64,000 nucleotides of DNA from Pseudoalteromonas sp. MM1 (lineage in GTDB: Bacteria > Pseudomonadota > Gammaproteobacteria > Enterobacterales > Alteromonadaceae). This document shows positions 19,280 through 28,906 of the stretch, one piece after another. The stretch lies in contig NZ_AP027922.1 of NCBI RefSeq assembly GCF_030296835.1, positions 1,922,001-1,986,000 on the forward strand, written 5' to 3'. Numbering within the stretch: the first letter of the stretch is position 1; every line of letters begins with the position of its first letter. Both the position numbers and the translations under genes were made by a program. The notes beneath the pieces are model-generated. The model searched no databases and was not told the DNA's origin. It saw nothing but the letters and a program-made list of their open reading frames with translations.

Positions 19280-20290
19280 TTATAAGGAATCAACGATCGA
19301 TTTTACCAATTGTGGCCCTTTGTAGATGAACCCAGTATAAACCTGCACTAAATTTGCGCCTGCATTAAGCTTTTCTTGGGCAGATTGTGCGTCATCAATA
19401 CCACCTACACCAATAATTGGTAATCTACCCTGTGTTAAGCGTTTAAGTTCGCTAACAACGTGTGTAGAGCGCTCTCTTACTGGGCTGCCAGATAAGCCTC
19501 CAGCTTCATCGGCATATTGCTGGCCCATTACTGCACTACGTTCAAGTGTAGTATTTGTTGCGATTACGCCATCAATTTGATTAGTTAATAGTGACTCGCT
19601 AACCTGCTCAATTTGGATTTGATCAAGATCTGGCGCTATTTTAACCAACATGGGTACTTGCTTATTATGTTTGGCAATTAAGTCAAGCTGCTCGTTTTTC
19701 AAGCTCTGAAGTAAGTCATCAAGTGCGGCGCCATATTGTAAATCACGTAGCCCTGGGGTGTTTGGAGATGAAATATTCACAGTAATATACGAAGCATGCT
19801 CGAAAACTTTACGCATACAATGAATGTAGTCGTCTTTGCCTTGCTCATTTGGGGTATCTTTATTTTTACCAATATTAATACCTAATATACCGGTGTACTT
19901 AGCATTTTTTACGTTATTAACTAAGTTATCGACCCCTTTATTATTAAAACCCATTCGGTTAATAATGGCATTTGACTGCGGTAATCTAAAAATTCGCGGC
20001 TTATCATTACCTGCCTGTGGGCGCGGGGTTACCGTTCCTACTTCTACAAAACCAAAGCCCATTTGGCTAAAGGCATCAATACACTCAGCGTTTTTATCTA
20101 AGCCCGCAGCTAAACCCACGGGGTTTTTAAATTCAAGGCCTAAAAAGTTAACTGGTTTGTTTTGTAGCTGTTGCGACCAAGCTGCGTTTAAAGGGGTGTG
20201 TGCAAAACGGCGTAAATTATTAAGCGCAAACTCATGTGCCCATTCAGCATCTCGGGTGAACATAAAACGGCGGGCTAAATCGTAAAACAT
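19280..20290 (-). CDS. pyrD: Quinone-dependent dihydroorotate dehydrogenase (class 2)
   Basis: Oxidises dihydroorotate to orotate with ubiquinone, the fourth step of pyrimidine synthesis, at the inner membrane. 336 residues, the class 2 length, with an N-terminal amphipathic membrane-binding part. Motifs: [28 protein letters not shown], the catalytic-Ser loop [11 protein letters not shown] and FMN-site [15 protein letters not shown]. An intrinsic terminator of gdhB lies just upstream, so pyrD has its own promoter. Confidence 0.97.
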   Translation of the reverse strand: MFYDLARRFMFTRDAEWAHEFALNNLRRFAHTPLNAAWSQQLQNKPVNFLGLEFKNPVGLAAGLDKNAECIDAFSQMGFGFVEVGTVTPRPQAGNDKPRIFRLPQSNAIINRMGFNNKGVDNLVNNVKNAKYTGILGINIGKNKDTPNEQGKDDYIHCMRKVFEHASYITVNISSPNTPGLRDLQYGAALDDLLQSLKNEQLDLIAKHNKQVPMLVKIAPDLDQIQIEQVSESLLTNQIDGVIATNTTLERSAVMGQQYADEAGGLSGSPVRERSTHVVSELKRLTQGRLPIIGVGGIDDAQSAQEKLNAGANLVQVYTGFIYKGPQLVKSIVDSL

Positions 20291-20316
20291 GAATTGTTCC
20301 TCTTTAAATTTCAGAC

Positions 20317-20347
20317 AAAAAAATACCTCAGACTAGGCTGAGGTATT
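20317..20347 (-). terminator. Intrinsic terminator of gdhB
   Basis: On the reverse strand a 10-bp perfect stem (AATACCTCAG / CTGAGGTATT, loop ACTAGG on the plus strand) is followed by a run of seven T. It lies between the gdhB stop and the pyrD start. Confidence 0.9.
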
Positions 20348-20407
20348 GTATAACAATTTTAACAATTAACTGATTATTTACTGAGTAAATAACCAATTAA
20401 AGCTAAA

Positions 20408-23400
20408 TTATTTTCCTGATGTATCACAGTTATGGCTTAACAACATCAATTCGCGCAGTGCAACTGAGAACTTGGCAAAGTCATGGCTTTGCGACGTTTT
20501 AAACTCAGCTAACATTTGCTTCCAACGCTGTAGTAGCAGATCTTGGCTTTCCATCCACTGATCTATTTGATTATCTACATCATTTTCGTCACCCTCAAAG
20601 CTGTTTAACACAACATGAGAAAGGGTACGTTGTTGCCAATCAAGCTCCTCACGGTACGATGCACGGGCAAGTGCTTGCCAATGATTAGAAACAGGCTGAT
20701 TAGTGATTTGGTCTAAGAACCAATGTAAGCCCATACGCGAGCCAAGTTTAAAGTAAGTGTTAGACACCATCGCCACACTGCGGCCTGAATTATGCGCTAT
20801 TTCAGCAATATCCATAACAGAGAACAGACTAGAAAGGTCAATAATACGCTTAGCAATTTGCTTAGGTACACCTTTTTCAACTAGCTCATTTGCTTTACCA
20901 GTCAAACATTCGTGCTCTTTATCTTGCATGTAGGTATTTAAGTTTTCGCTTAAATCTTTAAATGTTGGAGCAAAGAATTCGATTGCTTGTTCAATTGTTT
21001 GTGCCTTATTACGATGACGTAAGAACCAGCGTGTTGTACGGCGAACTGTACGACGTAACTGGTAAAGCATTTCTGTTTGAACTGCTGCTGGGATTTTATT
21101 ATCTAGCGCGCTGATTGATGACCAGGTTTCGCGCATTTCAAAAATCTCGCTCGCAATTGAATAGCACATTGCGATTTCAGCTTCGTTAGCACCGGTCTCT
21201 TCGTTCATGCGTACCATGAAGTTTAAGCCCATGTCATTAACGATGTTATTCGCCAGTTTTGTTGCAATGATTTCTTTGCGCAGTGGGTGGTTATCCATCG
21301 CATCGTTAAACTTCTCACGTAGTGGACGTGGAAAAGACTTAACTAATAACTGACGGTAATAAGGATTTTCAGTAATTTCATCCGTTACTAAAGACTCTTT
21401 AAGTACCATTTTAGCGTACGAAACCAATACTGAAAGCTCTGGACGTGTTAGATCTTTTCCTGCTGCCGCGCGTTCTGCCAACTCTTCATCAGTTGGTAAA
21501 AACTCAATTGCACGGTTTAGCTTGCCTTCTTTTTCAAGGGCATGAATAAAGCGGATCTTCTCTTTAAGAGTTGATGCACCTTTAGATTGCGTAATAGACA
21601 GCGTATGAGTTTGACGGTAACAATCTTTAAGTACAAGCTCAGACACTTCGTCGGTCATAGAGTAAAGTAACTCATCACGTTGTTTACGTGTTAAATCACC
21701 TTCTGAAACTAAGCCGTTAAGTAAAATTTTAATATTTACTTCGTTATCTGAACACGCAACACCGCCTACGTTATCAATAAAGTCGGTATTTACACGCCCA
21801 CCTTTGGCTGCAAACTCGATACGCCCTAACTGGGTTGCACCTAAGTTACCACCTTCGCCTAATATTTTAGCGCCAAGGTCTTTACCGTTTATGCGCAGCG
21901 CATCGTTTGCACGATCGCCTACATCAGCATCTGTTTCGTGGCTATTTTTAATGTAAGTACCAATACCACCGTTCCACAGTAAATCAAATTCCATCATTAA
22001 TGAGGCTTTGATCAACTCATTCGGTGTCATGCTTGCTTTTTTAGTACCCAACATTTTTTTCATTTCTGGGCTCAAAGAAATCGACTTAGCTGCGCGCGAG
22101 AATATCCCACCACCCGCTGAAATCAGATCTTTATTGTAATCTTCCCATGATGAACGTGGCAGGTTAAACAAGCGCTCACGCTCTGGGTAAGAAGTTTCAG
22201 CATCTGGTGTAGGGTCTACAAAAATGTGCATATGGTTAAACGCAACTTGTAAGCGAATATGCTTAGACAATAACATGCCGTTACCAAATACGTCGCCGGC
22301 CATATCACCAATAGCAACCACAGTGAAATCGGTAGTTTGACAGTCAATATCCATTTCACGGAAATGACGTTTAACAGACTCCCAAGCACCTTTTGCTGTT
22401 ATGCCCATTTTCTTATGGTCATACCCTACTGAACCACCTGATGCAAACGCATCACCTAGCCAGAAGTTATATTCGTTAGCAATACCATTAGCGATATCTG
22501 AGAAGGTAGCCGTGCCTTTATCGGCTGCAACTACTAAGTACGGGTCGTCTTCATCGTGACGAGTTACATTAGCTGGCGGTACAATTTCACCACGCTCAAT
22601 GTTATCGGTAATGTCTAATAAACCACGAATGAAAATTTTGTAACACTCTTGACCTTCTTTAATAAAGGCTTCGCGTTCACTCGGTAGCTGCTTACATACA
22701 AAACCACCTTTAGAACCTACCGGCACAATTACGGTGTTTTTAACTTGTTGTGCTTTTACTAAGCCCAATACCTCTGTACGGAAATCTTCACGACGGTCTG
22801 ACCATCGAAGGCCACCACGCGCAACTTTACCACCACGTAAATGCACACCTTCTACACGCGGAGAGTATACAAAAATCTCAAATGCTGGCAGCGGAAGCGG
22901 CATATCCGGAATTAAGCTAGGCTGTACTTTAAACGACACGTAAGATTTAAACTGACCCGCTTCATCTTTTTGGAAGTAGTTGGTACGCAATGTTGCCACT
23001 ATCATATCTACGTATAAACGTATGATACGGTCGTCATCAAGGTTCGCTACGTTTTCAAGCTCTAAGTATATTTGTGCACTTAATTTCTCAAGCGTTTTTG
23101 CGCTTGCAGGGCTTTTTACTGAGAATTTTTTAGCGAATAAGTTAACTATTTGCGCAGCAATATGCGGATAGTTTGCAAACGTGCTCTCAATGTAGGTTTG
23201 CGAGAAAGTAACCCCAATTTGACGCATGTATTTTGCGTAGGCACGTAATATAGACGCTTCACGACCTGTTAAACCACCCATTAAGACTAAGCGGTTAAAG
23301 CCGTCGTTTTCAAGGCGGTTGCCCCAAACGTTAGTTAGTGCAGCGCGAAAACGAGCTGAAATCTTATCAAAGTCGGCCATACCTTTGCTGTCGATCAGCA

Positions 23401-25249
23401 TAGAGAAGTCCATGATCCAGTTGATACGACCATCACTTGTTTTTACAGAATATGGCGTTTCACCTACAACGCGTAAGCCAAAATTTTCTAGCATTGGCAT
23501 AACATCCGATAAGTGAATAGGCTCATCTTTATGGAACAAGCTTAGGCGAACAATATTACTGTTAGCTTCTTCTTGCGGGCGGTAAAACAGCATTTCTAGC
23601 TTGTTATCGTCGTTTAACAATTCTAGTTTTTCAATATCAACAACCGCAGCACTCGGTAGTACTTCATCTTTGTAAGAGCGTGCAAAGGCGTTGCAATATT
23701 TACGATTTAGCTCATTACCGCGGGCTTCCCCTGCTGACTCTAACAATGCAGATTGTAATTTATCTTCCCAAGTACGAGCAGCTTCTACTAAGTTGTTTTC
23801 GATGTCTTTCACGTTATATTCGATATTGTTATCGGTCACACGAACGGTGTAATGAGTACGCGCCAGTGTTGACTCAGAGAAATAGGTAGTAAATTCGACT
23901 TTTTCGTCAGAATTAAAGGCGTTCGCTAAAATGTCTTGAGTTTCTCGGCGCAGCGCTGTGTTATAACGCTCACGAGGTACATACACCATACACGAGAAGA
24001 AACGTCCGTAGGCGTCTTTACGGACAAACAAGCGACACATGTCACGTTCTTGTATTTGTAAAACACCCATAGCTACTTCGAGTAACTCGCTCTCGCGGGC
24101 TTGAACTAATTCATCACGTGGGTAAGTTTCTAAAATATTAAGTACCGCTTTGTAAGCATGGGTGCCTTTAGCAAAGTCACACATATCCATAATGCGGTTA
24201 ATTTTAGTTTTTAGTACAGGCACATCAGCTGCACTGTTGTTGTAAAAGCTTGATGAAAATAGGCCTATAAAACGATCTTCACCAATAACATTGCCTTTAT
24301 CATCAAAACGTTTAATGCCCACGTAATCGATGTAAGCTGGGCGATGAACACGCGATACAGAATTAGTTTTTGTTAATACTAATAAGTTACTGCTTAGTGC
24401 TTCTTGGCGGGCGAACTCTGGTAATTCAGATAATAAACGAGTGTGTTCATCGGTCGCATTTTTCATCAAACCAAGGCTTGTGTCCATTTTACCTTTTAAC
24501 TGGTAATCACCTTGTACAGGAGTTAGCTCGTACTCGCGATAGCCCATTAAAGTAAAGTTATCTTTAGCCACCCAATCTAAAAACTCTACGGCTTCAGATA
24601 CTTCGTTTTTATTTTTATTGTGTTTACGTTTTGGTACTTCTTTAGTAACAGAGACTAATTTTTCGCGAATCGGCTGCCAATCATCTACCGCAATAGAAAC
24701 ATCAACCAATACTGACTCAAGCTCTTTTTTGAAAGAAGCAATAACAGATGTATCGGTTTGGCGGTCTATCTCAATAAAGAACACTGTTTTAGTAGAGGTC
24801 GATTCTTGCTCTGCTTTTAAATTTGATAAACCAGAAATTTTTGCGTTTTCATCACGCTGAATTTTTAGCGGACAGTGAAGTAATAAGTGAGAAGCTATAT
24901 TTTCACGGGTCATAGCCATACGTACAGAATCTACTAAAAATGGCATATCTTTAGCAATAATTTCTACAATTGTATGCGATGACTGCCAGCCATCTTTTGC
25001 TACTTCAGGGTTGAAAACGCGAATTACTGCGTCGTCTGTAGTGTTTTTTTCTAGTGCATTCCAAAGGCTGAGTGCAGCACCGTATAGGTCACTATCATTG
25101 CGATTTGCCAAATCCTCTTTAGACATATTGCTGTACAAGGCTTTGGCGAATTTCTCAACGAGTAACACATTATCAGCGTGAACTTTTTTCTGGATAAGCT
25201 TACAGACATTATCTAGGATAACCGAGGCTTGGCCTTCATTTCGTGTCAT
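20408..25249 (-). CDS. gdhB: NAD-specific glutamate dehydrogenase, large 180-kDa type
   Basis: Converts glutamate to 2-oxoglutarate with NAD+, feeding amino-acid carbon to the TCA cycle. 1613 residues, the length of the large GDH family. The long N-terminal part (about 1-720) has ACT-like regulatory segments. The catalytic core carries RGGLRWSDRREDFRTEV, LVKAQQVKNTVIVPVGSKGG (dehydrogenase lysines) and the nucleotide-binding GDMAGDVFGNGML, then a C-terminal helical extension (about 1260-1613). ATG at 25249 follows AGGAAC. It is monocistronic, with its own terminator. Confidence 0.96.
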   Translation of the reverse strand: MTRNEGQASVILDNVCKLIQKKVHADNVLLVEKFAKALYSNMSKEDLANRNDSDLYGAALSLWNALEKNTTDDAVIRVFNPEVAKDGWQSSHTIVEIIAKDMPFLVDSVRMAMTRENIASHLLLHCPLKIQRDENAKISGLSNLKAEQESTSTKTVFFIEIDRQTDTSVIASFKKELESVLVDVSIAVDDWQPIREKLVSVTKEVPKRKHNKNKNEVSEAVEFLDWVAKDNFTLMGYREYELTPVQGDYQLKGKMDTSLGLMKNATDEHTRLLSELPEFARQEALSSNLLVLTKTNSVSRVHRPAYIDYVGIKRFDDKGNVIGEDRFIGLFSSSFYNNSAADVPVLKTKINRIMDMCDFAKGTHAYKAVLNILETYPRDELVQARESELLEVAMGVLQIQERDMCRLFVRKDAYGRFFSCMVYVPRERYNTALRRETQDILANAFNSDEKVEFTTYFSESTLARTHYTVRVTDNNIEYNVKDIENNLVEAARTWEDKLQSALLESAGEARGNELNRKYCNAFARSYKDEVLPSAAVVDIEKLELLNDDNKLEMLFYRPQEEANSNIVRLSLFHKDEPIHLSDVMPMLENFGLRVVGETPYSVKTSDGRINWIMDFSMLIDSKGMADFDKISARFRAALTNVWGNRLENDGFNRLVLMGGLTGREASILRAYAKYMRQIGVTFSQTYIESTFANYPHIAAQIVNLFAKKFSVKSPASAKTLEKLSAQIYLELENVANLDDDRIIRLYVDMIVATLRTNYFQKDEAGQFKSYVSFKVQPSLIPDMPLPLPAFEIFVYSPRVEGVHLRGGKVARGGLRWSDRREDFRTEVLGLVKAQQVKNTVIVPVGSKGGFVCKQLPSEREAFIKEGQECYKIFIRGLLDITDNIERGEIVPPANVTRHDEDDPYLVVAADKGTATFSDIANGIANEYNFWLGDAFASGGSVGYDHKKMGITAKGAWESVKRHFREMDIDCQTTDFTVVAIGDMAGDVFGNGMLLSKHIRLQVAFNHMHIFVDPTPDAETSYPERERLFNLPRSSWEDYNKDLISAGGGIFSRAAKSISLSPEMKKMLGTKKASMTPNELIKASLMMEFDLLWNGGIGTYIKNSHETDADVGDRANDALRINGKDLGAKILGEGGNLGATQLGRIEFAAKGGRVNTDFIDNVGGVACSDNEVNIKILLNGLVSEGDLTRKQRDELLYSMTDEVSELVLKDCYRQTHTLSITQSKGASTLKEKIRFIHALEKEGKLNRAIEFLPTDEELAERAAAGKDLTRPELSVLVSYAKMVLKESLVTDEITENPYYRQLLVKSFPRPLREKFNDAMDNHPLRKEIIATKLANNIVNDMGLNFMVRMNEETGANEAEIAMCYSIASEIFEMRETWSSISALDNKIPAAVQTEMLYQLRRTVRRTTRWFLRHRNKAQTIEQAIEFFAPTFKDLSENLNTYMQDKEHECLTGKANELVEKGVPKQIAKRIIDLSSLFSVMDIAEIAHNSGRSVAMVSNTYFKLGSRMGLHWFLDQITNQPVSNHWQALARASYREELDWQQRTLSHVVLNSFEGDENDVDNQIDQWMESQDLLLQRWKQMLAEFKTSQSHDFAKFSVALRELMLLSHNCDTSGK

Positions 25250-25462
25250 TGTATGTTCCTTAATCTATTACTGCTTGTAGTTAAGCAGAATATTTGTACA
25301 GCCATTTATTAGCGTGGAGTCAGTTAAATTCTAACCCTTTTAGCGCTAATAAACAGCCTTTTCGATGAAAACATTTTAAGCATTTCAGCTATTTGGTCAT
25401 CTATTCACAAAATATAGATATAAATGACCATTACTGGCCATTTAGGAGCACAATTATTCACT

Positions 25463-27784
25463 TTATTTTTTCTGGTCGGTCCACAGTAGGCTACCAATTG
25501 CTGGCAATAGTAGTACCGCACCTAACATATTCACTAAAAACATGAAGGTAAGCAGTATACCCATATCTACTTGAAACTTAAGATCAGAGAATATCCACGT
25601 ACTTACACCTATCGCAAGGGTAATGCCAGTAAACAGTACAGCACTACCACGCTCAACAAGCGCATTACGATACGCCACGCTCAGCGGTACGTTTTGCTTC
25701 AGTTGGCCCATCATTGAAGAAAGGATATAAATACCGTAGTCCACACCAATACCTACACCTAAGGCTATAACAGGTAAAGTAGATACCGTTAAGCCAATTT
25801 CTAATTGCACCATAAGTGCTTGTGCAAGCGTTGATACAATATACAAAGGTAATACCACTGCGATTGTCGCTTTTACGCTCTTAAAGCTTAATAAACACAA
25901 AATAATAACTGCGCCGTAAACGTAAAGCATCATCGGAATTTGTGCTGCAGAAACAGACTCATTCGTGGCTGCCATTACCCCAACAGGTCCCGACGCTAAT
26001 TTAAAGGCTAATTTATCACTGCCTTCTTCTTGTGCAAATTGCTTAACACTTTGAATAACGGTATCGATTGTATTTGCTTTGTGATCATCTAAAAATATAA
26101 TCACAGGCATTACAGAGCAATCACCATTAAGAAGCCCTGTGCTGGTTTCTACACGAGCTGTTGATTGCACTAAACTAGCAGAGTTACGCGGTAAGCTTTG
26201 CCATTTTAAGTTACCTTCGTTGTAACCTGCATTAACCGATTGCGCCACAGAGCTTAAGCTCACCGCCGATTGTACGCCTGGCACGTTTTCTACCTTGTAT
26301 TGAAAACGGCTAATACGTTCCATCACATCGTGTTCTGTACACGCTGCAGGGTAAGCCTCAACAATCACTTTTAAAATATCAGATGAAATGGTGTATTTGT
26401 CCGATATTAAAAAAGTATCTTGATTGTAGCGAGCATCCTGATGCAGTGAGGGTGCACCAGCATGTAAATCACCTATTCGCATTTTATCAGCTTGCCAGAA
26501 ACCCAGTGCAAATAACACCAATGTAAAACCAATAATAATTTTTGCTGTTTTAGGGTCTGTGGCTTTTACTAGTAAATCGCGTATTGCATCTAGCATATTT
26601 GGCTTTTGCGTATCGCCTGATTGAATATGCACACTGTTGGCAAAATTCATATACGAGGCCCATACAGGCAATAAAATTAAATTTGTAAATATAATAACCG
26701 CTACACCTAAACTTGCTGTGATTGCAAGTTCACGAATAATACCAATATCAATAGTCAGCAGGGTTAAAAAGCCTACCGTGTCTGAAAGCAGTGCAATACC
26801 ACCGGGTACAAGTAATGCTCTAAAACTTGATTGACAACAAATGCGCGTACTTTTACCTTCGCCTACTTTTTTACCTATGGCGTTGATCATCTGTACGCCG
26901 TGGCTTACGCCAATCGCAAATACTAAAAACGGCACTAATATAGACATAGGATCGAGCCCAAAGCCTAGGCTCGACAATAAACCCATTTGCCAAATTACAG
27001 CAATAATTGAACACGCTATAGGTAATATAGTGAGCTTTAAACTGCCACAAAATAGCCATACCATAATAAAGGTAAAACCAATGGCAATAGCAAAAAATAG
27101 CACAACCCCTTTTGCCCCTTGTGCAATATCGCCGGCCATTTTGGCAAATCCAATAATATGAATACTGACTTTATCTGTACTTAAAGGGTCTCTTACTTGC
27201 GTTTCTAACTTTTCTGCGAATGCAAGTGTATCAAGCTTTTGCTGAGTTTGCGGGTCGGTTTCTAGTAGCTGAGCGGTTACCATTGCACATGAGTAATCAC
27301 TGGCAATCATGCGTCCTACTACTTTTGCTTTTTCAATATTTTCTTTAACAACAGCTAACCCTTTTTGGTCGGCTTTAAAGTTTGCAGGAATAATTGGGCC
27401 GCCAGCAAAACCATCTTCAACCACTTCGACAAAACGCGCACTGGGCGCAAAAATAGAGTTAACTAATGGGCGGTTTACGCCAGGAATAAAATACAGTTGA
27501 TCGTGTACTGCTTTTAATTGGGTGAAAAATTCAGGGTTAAAAATGTTGCCACTGTCATCACACACCGAAATTAAAATGCTATTTGCTCCACCAAATTGTT
27601 TTTCATGTTTAGTGTACACTTTCATGTATTCGTGATTTAGCGGTATATTTTTGTTAAACGAGGCGTCTAATTCAATGTGAGTGGCTTTATAGCCTAAAAA
27701 ACATGTGATTAGCGCAAAAGCGATTAACATGATAGTCCGGTGTCTAAACACCGCTTTTTCTAAAAAATCTAAAAACGTATGCAT
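25463..27784 (-). CDS. MMPL/RND superfamily exporter of the DUF1302-DUF1329 cluster
   Basis: 773-residue inner-membrane transporter of the RND superfamily, MMPL-like branch. Helix 1 is at about 17-35, a periplasmic loop follows (36-225), then five helices (about 228-400) with LVFAIGVSHGVQMINAIGK, a second loop and a second helix set (about 625-768) with VIALGVGIGVDYGIYILSSM. The two halves show the internal repeat of RND proteins. Its ATG overlaps the stop of the YCF48-like gene (TAATG). No membrane-fusion protein is adjacent, as is usual for MMPL-type lipid or hydrophobe exporters. Substrate unknown. Confidence 0.85.
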   Translation of the reverse strand: MHTFLDFLEKAVFRHRTIMLIAFALITCFLGYKATHIELDASFNKNIPLNHEYMKVYTKHEKQFGGANSILISVCDDSGNIFNPEFFTQLKAVHDQLYFIPGVNRPLVNSIFAPSARFVEVVEDGFAGGPIIPANFKADQKGLAVVKENIEKAKVVGRMIASDYSCAMVTAQLLETDPQTQQKLDTLAFAEKLETQVRDPLSTDKVSIHIIGFAKMAGDIAQGAKGVVLFFAIAIGFTFIMVWLFCGSLKLTILPIACSIIAVIWQMGLLSSLGFGLDPMSILVPFLVFAIGVSHGVQMINAIGKKVGEGKSTRICCQSSFRALLVPGGIALLSDTVGFLTLLTIDIGIIRELAITASLGVAVIIFTNLILLPVWASYMNFANSVHIQSGDTQKPNMLDAIRDLLVKATDPKTAKIIIGFTLVLFALGFWQADKMRIGDLHAGAPSLHQDARYNQDTFLISDKYTISSDILKVIVEAYPAACTEHDVMERISRFQYKVENVPGVQSAVSLSSVAQSVNAGYNEGNLKWQSLPRNSASLVQSTARVETSTGLLNGDCSVMPVIIFLDDHKANTIDTVIQSVKQFAQEEGSDKLAFKLASGPVGVMAATNESVSAAQIPMMLYVYGAVIILCLLSFKSVKATIAVVLPLYIVSTLAQALMVQLEIGLTVSTLPVIALGVGIGVDYGIYILSSMMGQLKQNVPLSVAYRNALVERGSAVLFTGITLAIGVSTWIFSDLKFQVDMGILLTFMFLVNMLGAVLLLPAIGSLLWTDQKK

Positions 27785-28779
27785 TAAGGGGTCAACTCCT
27801 TCACTTTAATGCCATCTTCTGTTGCCATGACCAATTTATTATTAATTATTACGCCATCAAGAATAGCTTTACCATCAGGGCGTTGTTCATGTGTAAGTAA
27901 GTCGTCTTTTAAATGAAAGATCACACCACTATTTGCCAGCAGTAACCAATGCTCATTATTGTAATTTATAATGTTATTAATCGTGGCCGTTTTAACATTT
28001 TCGTAATGATGCCATTGTTGTTCATTTTTATTTTTAGCAAATACATTTCCTCTGAGCCCCGCCACAATCTCTTGCTGCGGATCTGATGCAACCGCAAAAA
28101 AAGAACCTGGGTAAATTTCATCAAGGCGTTGCCATGTTTGGCCGTTATCACTGCTTTTGGCCATTAACCCCATTTCACCGACTAACATCAAACCACTGTC
28201 TGTTTTTTCAATACGGTTAAAATGAGGCAGTATAGATGCTGTTTCGGCCTCGTAGCCTTCAGGATCATTTTCTTTCAAATCATTCAAATACTCTCTGTCT
28301 TCACTAAACAGTAAAGAGTCTAAAAAGCGTTTTTGCCAGTGCTTGCCGCCATCATTAGTTTGATAAAACATGCCATAAGCGCCAACAGCGAAACCAGTTA
28401 AGTCATCTTCAAAGTAAATATCTAAACACGGCTTATCAAGCTCTGGCTTTGCTTGTTGTAATTGCCAATTTAAACCACCATCGGTGGTATTAATTATTGT
28501 GGCATCGTGCCCGCACGCCCATCCATGAGTTTCATTAGAAAAGTCGACAGCAGTTAACAATACCTGTGTAGGTACGCTTTGCGCTTGCTGCCATTGCTCA
28601 GCGTTTTTGCTTGTTATTACCGTACCGTGCTTACCTACAGCCACTAAACCAGCACCTGTATTAGTAATATCAGTTAGTAGGGTTTTATTTGCGTTAATTG
28701 CGCTAATAGCATACTGAGGTGCATCTTGTGCAATACTCGCACCGCTTATGATCAGGCTGGCATATACCAAATACTTCAT
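27784..28779 (-). CDS. YCF48-like / BNR-repeat beta-propeller exported protein
   Basis: 331 residues with a signal peptide (MKYLVYASLIISGASIAQ). The body has repeated blades with Asp-Gly-Gly-x-x-Trp and related turns (TTDGGLNWQLQQ, TNDGGKHWQKRF, SSDNGQTWQRL) and GWACGHDATI, the pattern of the YCF48 photosystem II assembly family and BNR/sialidase-like propellers. In non-photosynthetic bacteria this family accompanies MMPL transporters. Coupled to the transporter gene by a TAATG overlap, so the two probably act together in the periplasm. Confidence 0.82.
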   Translation of the reverse strand: MKYLVYASLIISGASIAQDAPQYAISAINANKTLLTDITNTGAGLVAVGKHGTVITSKNAEQWQQAQSVPTQVLLTAVDFSNETHGWACGHDATIINTTDGGLNWQLQQAKPELDKPCLDIYFEDDLTGFAVGAYGMFYQTNDGGKHWQKRFLDSLLFSEDREYLNDLKENDPEGYEAETASILPHFNRIEKTDSGLMLVGEMGLMAKSSDNGQTWQRLDEIYPGSFFAVASDPQQEIVAGLRGNVFAKNKNEQQWHHYENVKTATINNIINYNNEHWLLLANSGVIFHLKDDLLTHEQRPDGKAILDGVIINNKLVMATEDGIKVKELTP

Positions 28780-28864
28780 AAATTTTAATCGCCTTGAACT
28801 GAAGAATTGTTTGTCTGTTTGCTGAGGAAAATCCTGCGTGTCGTATAAACAAACGCGATGAGAA

Positions 28865-28895
28865 AGAAAAAAGCAGCTAACGGGCTGTTAGCTGC
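28865..28895 (-). terminator. Hairpin with T-run between the DUF1329 and YCF48-like genes
   Basis: On the reverse strand the 9-bp stem GCAGCTAAC-loop-GTTAGCTGC is followed by a T-rich run (TTTTTTCTTTCT). It is 11 bases after the DUF1329 stop and about 90 bases before the YCF48-like start. It would end or attenuate transcripts of the first two genes. Confidence 0.8.
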
Positions 28896-28906
28896 ATATT
28901 ACGTTG

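Noticed and set aside
20408..25249. Many plus-strand open frames inside gdhB
   Set aside because: They are antisense shadows with no ribosome sites; the reverse-strand protein is clearly conserved throughout.
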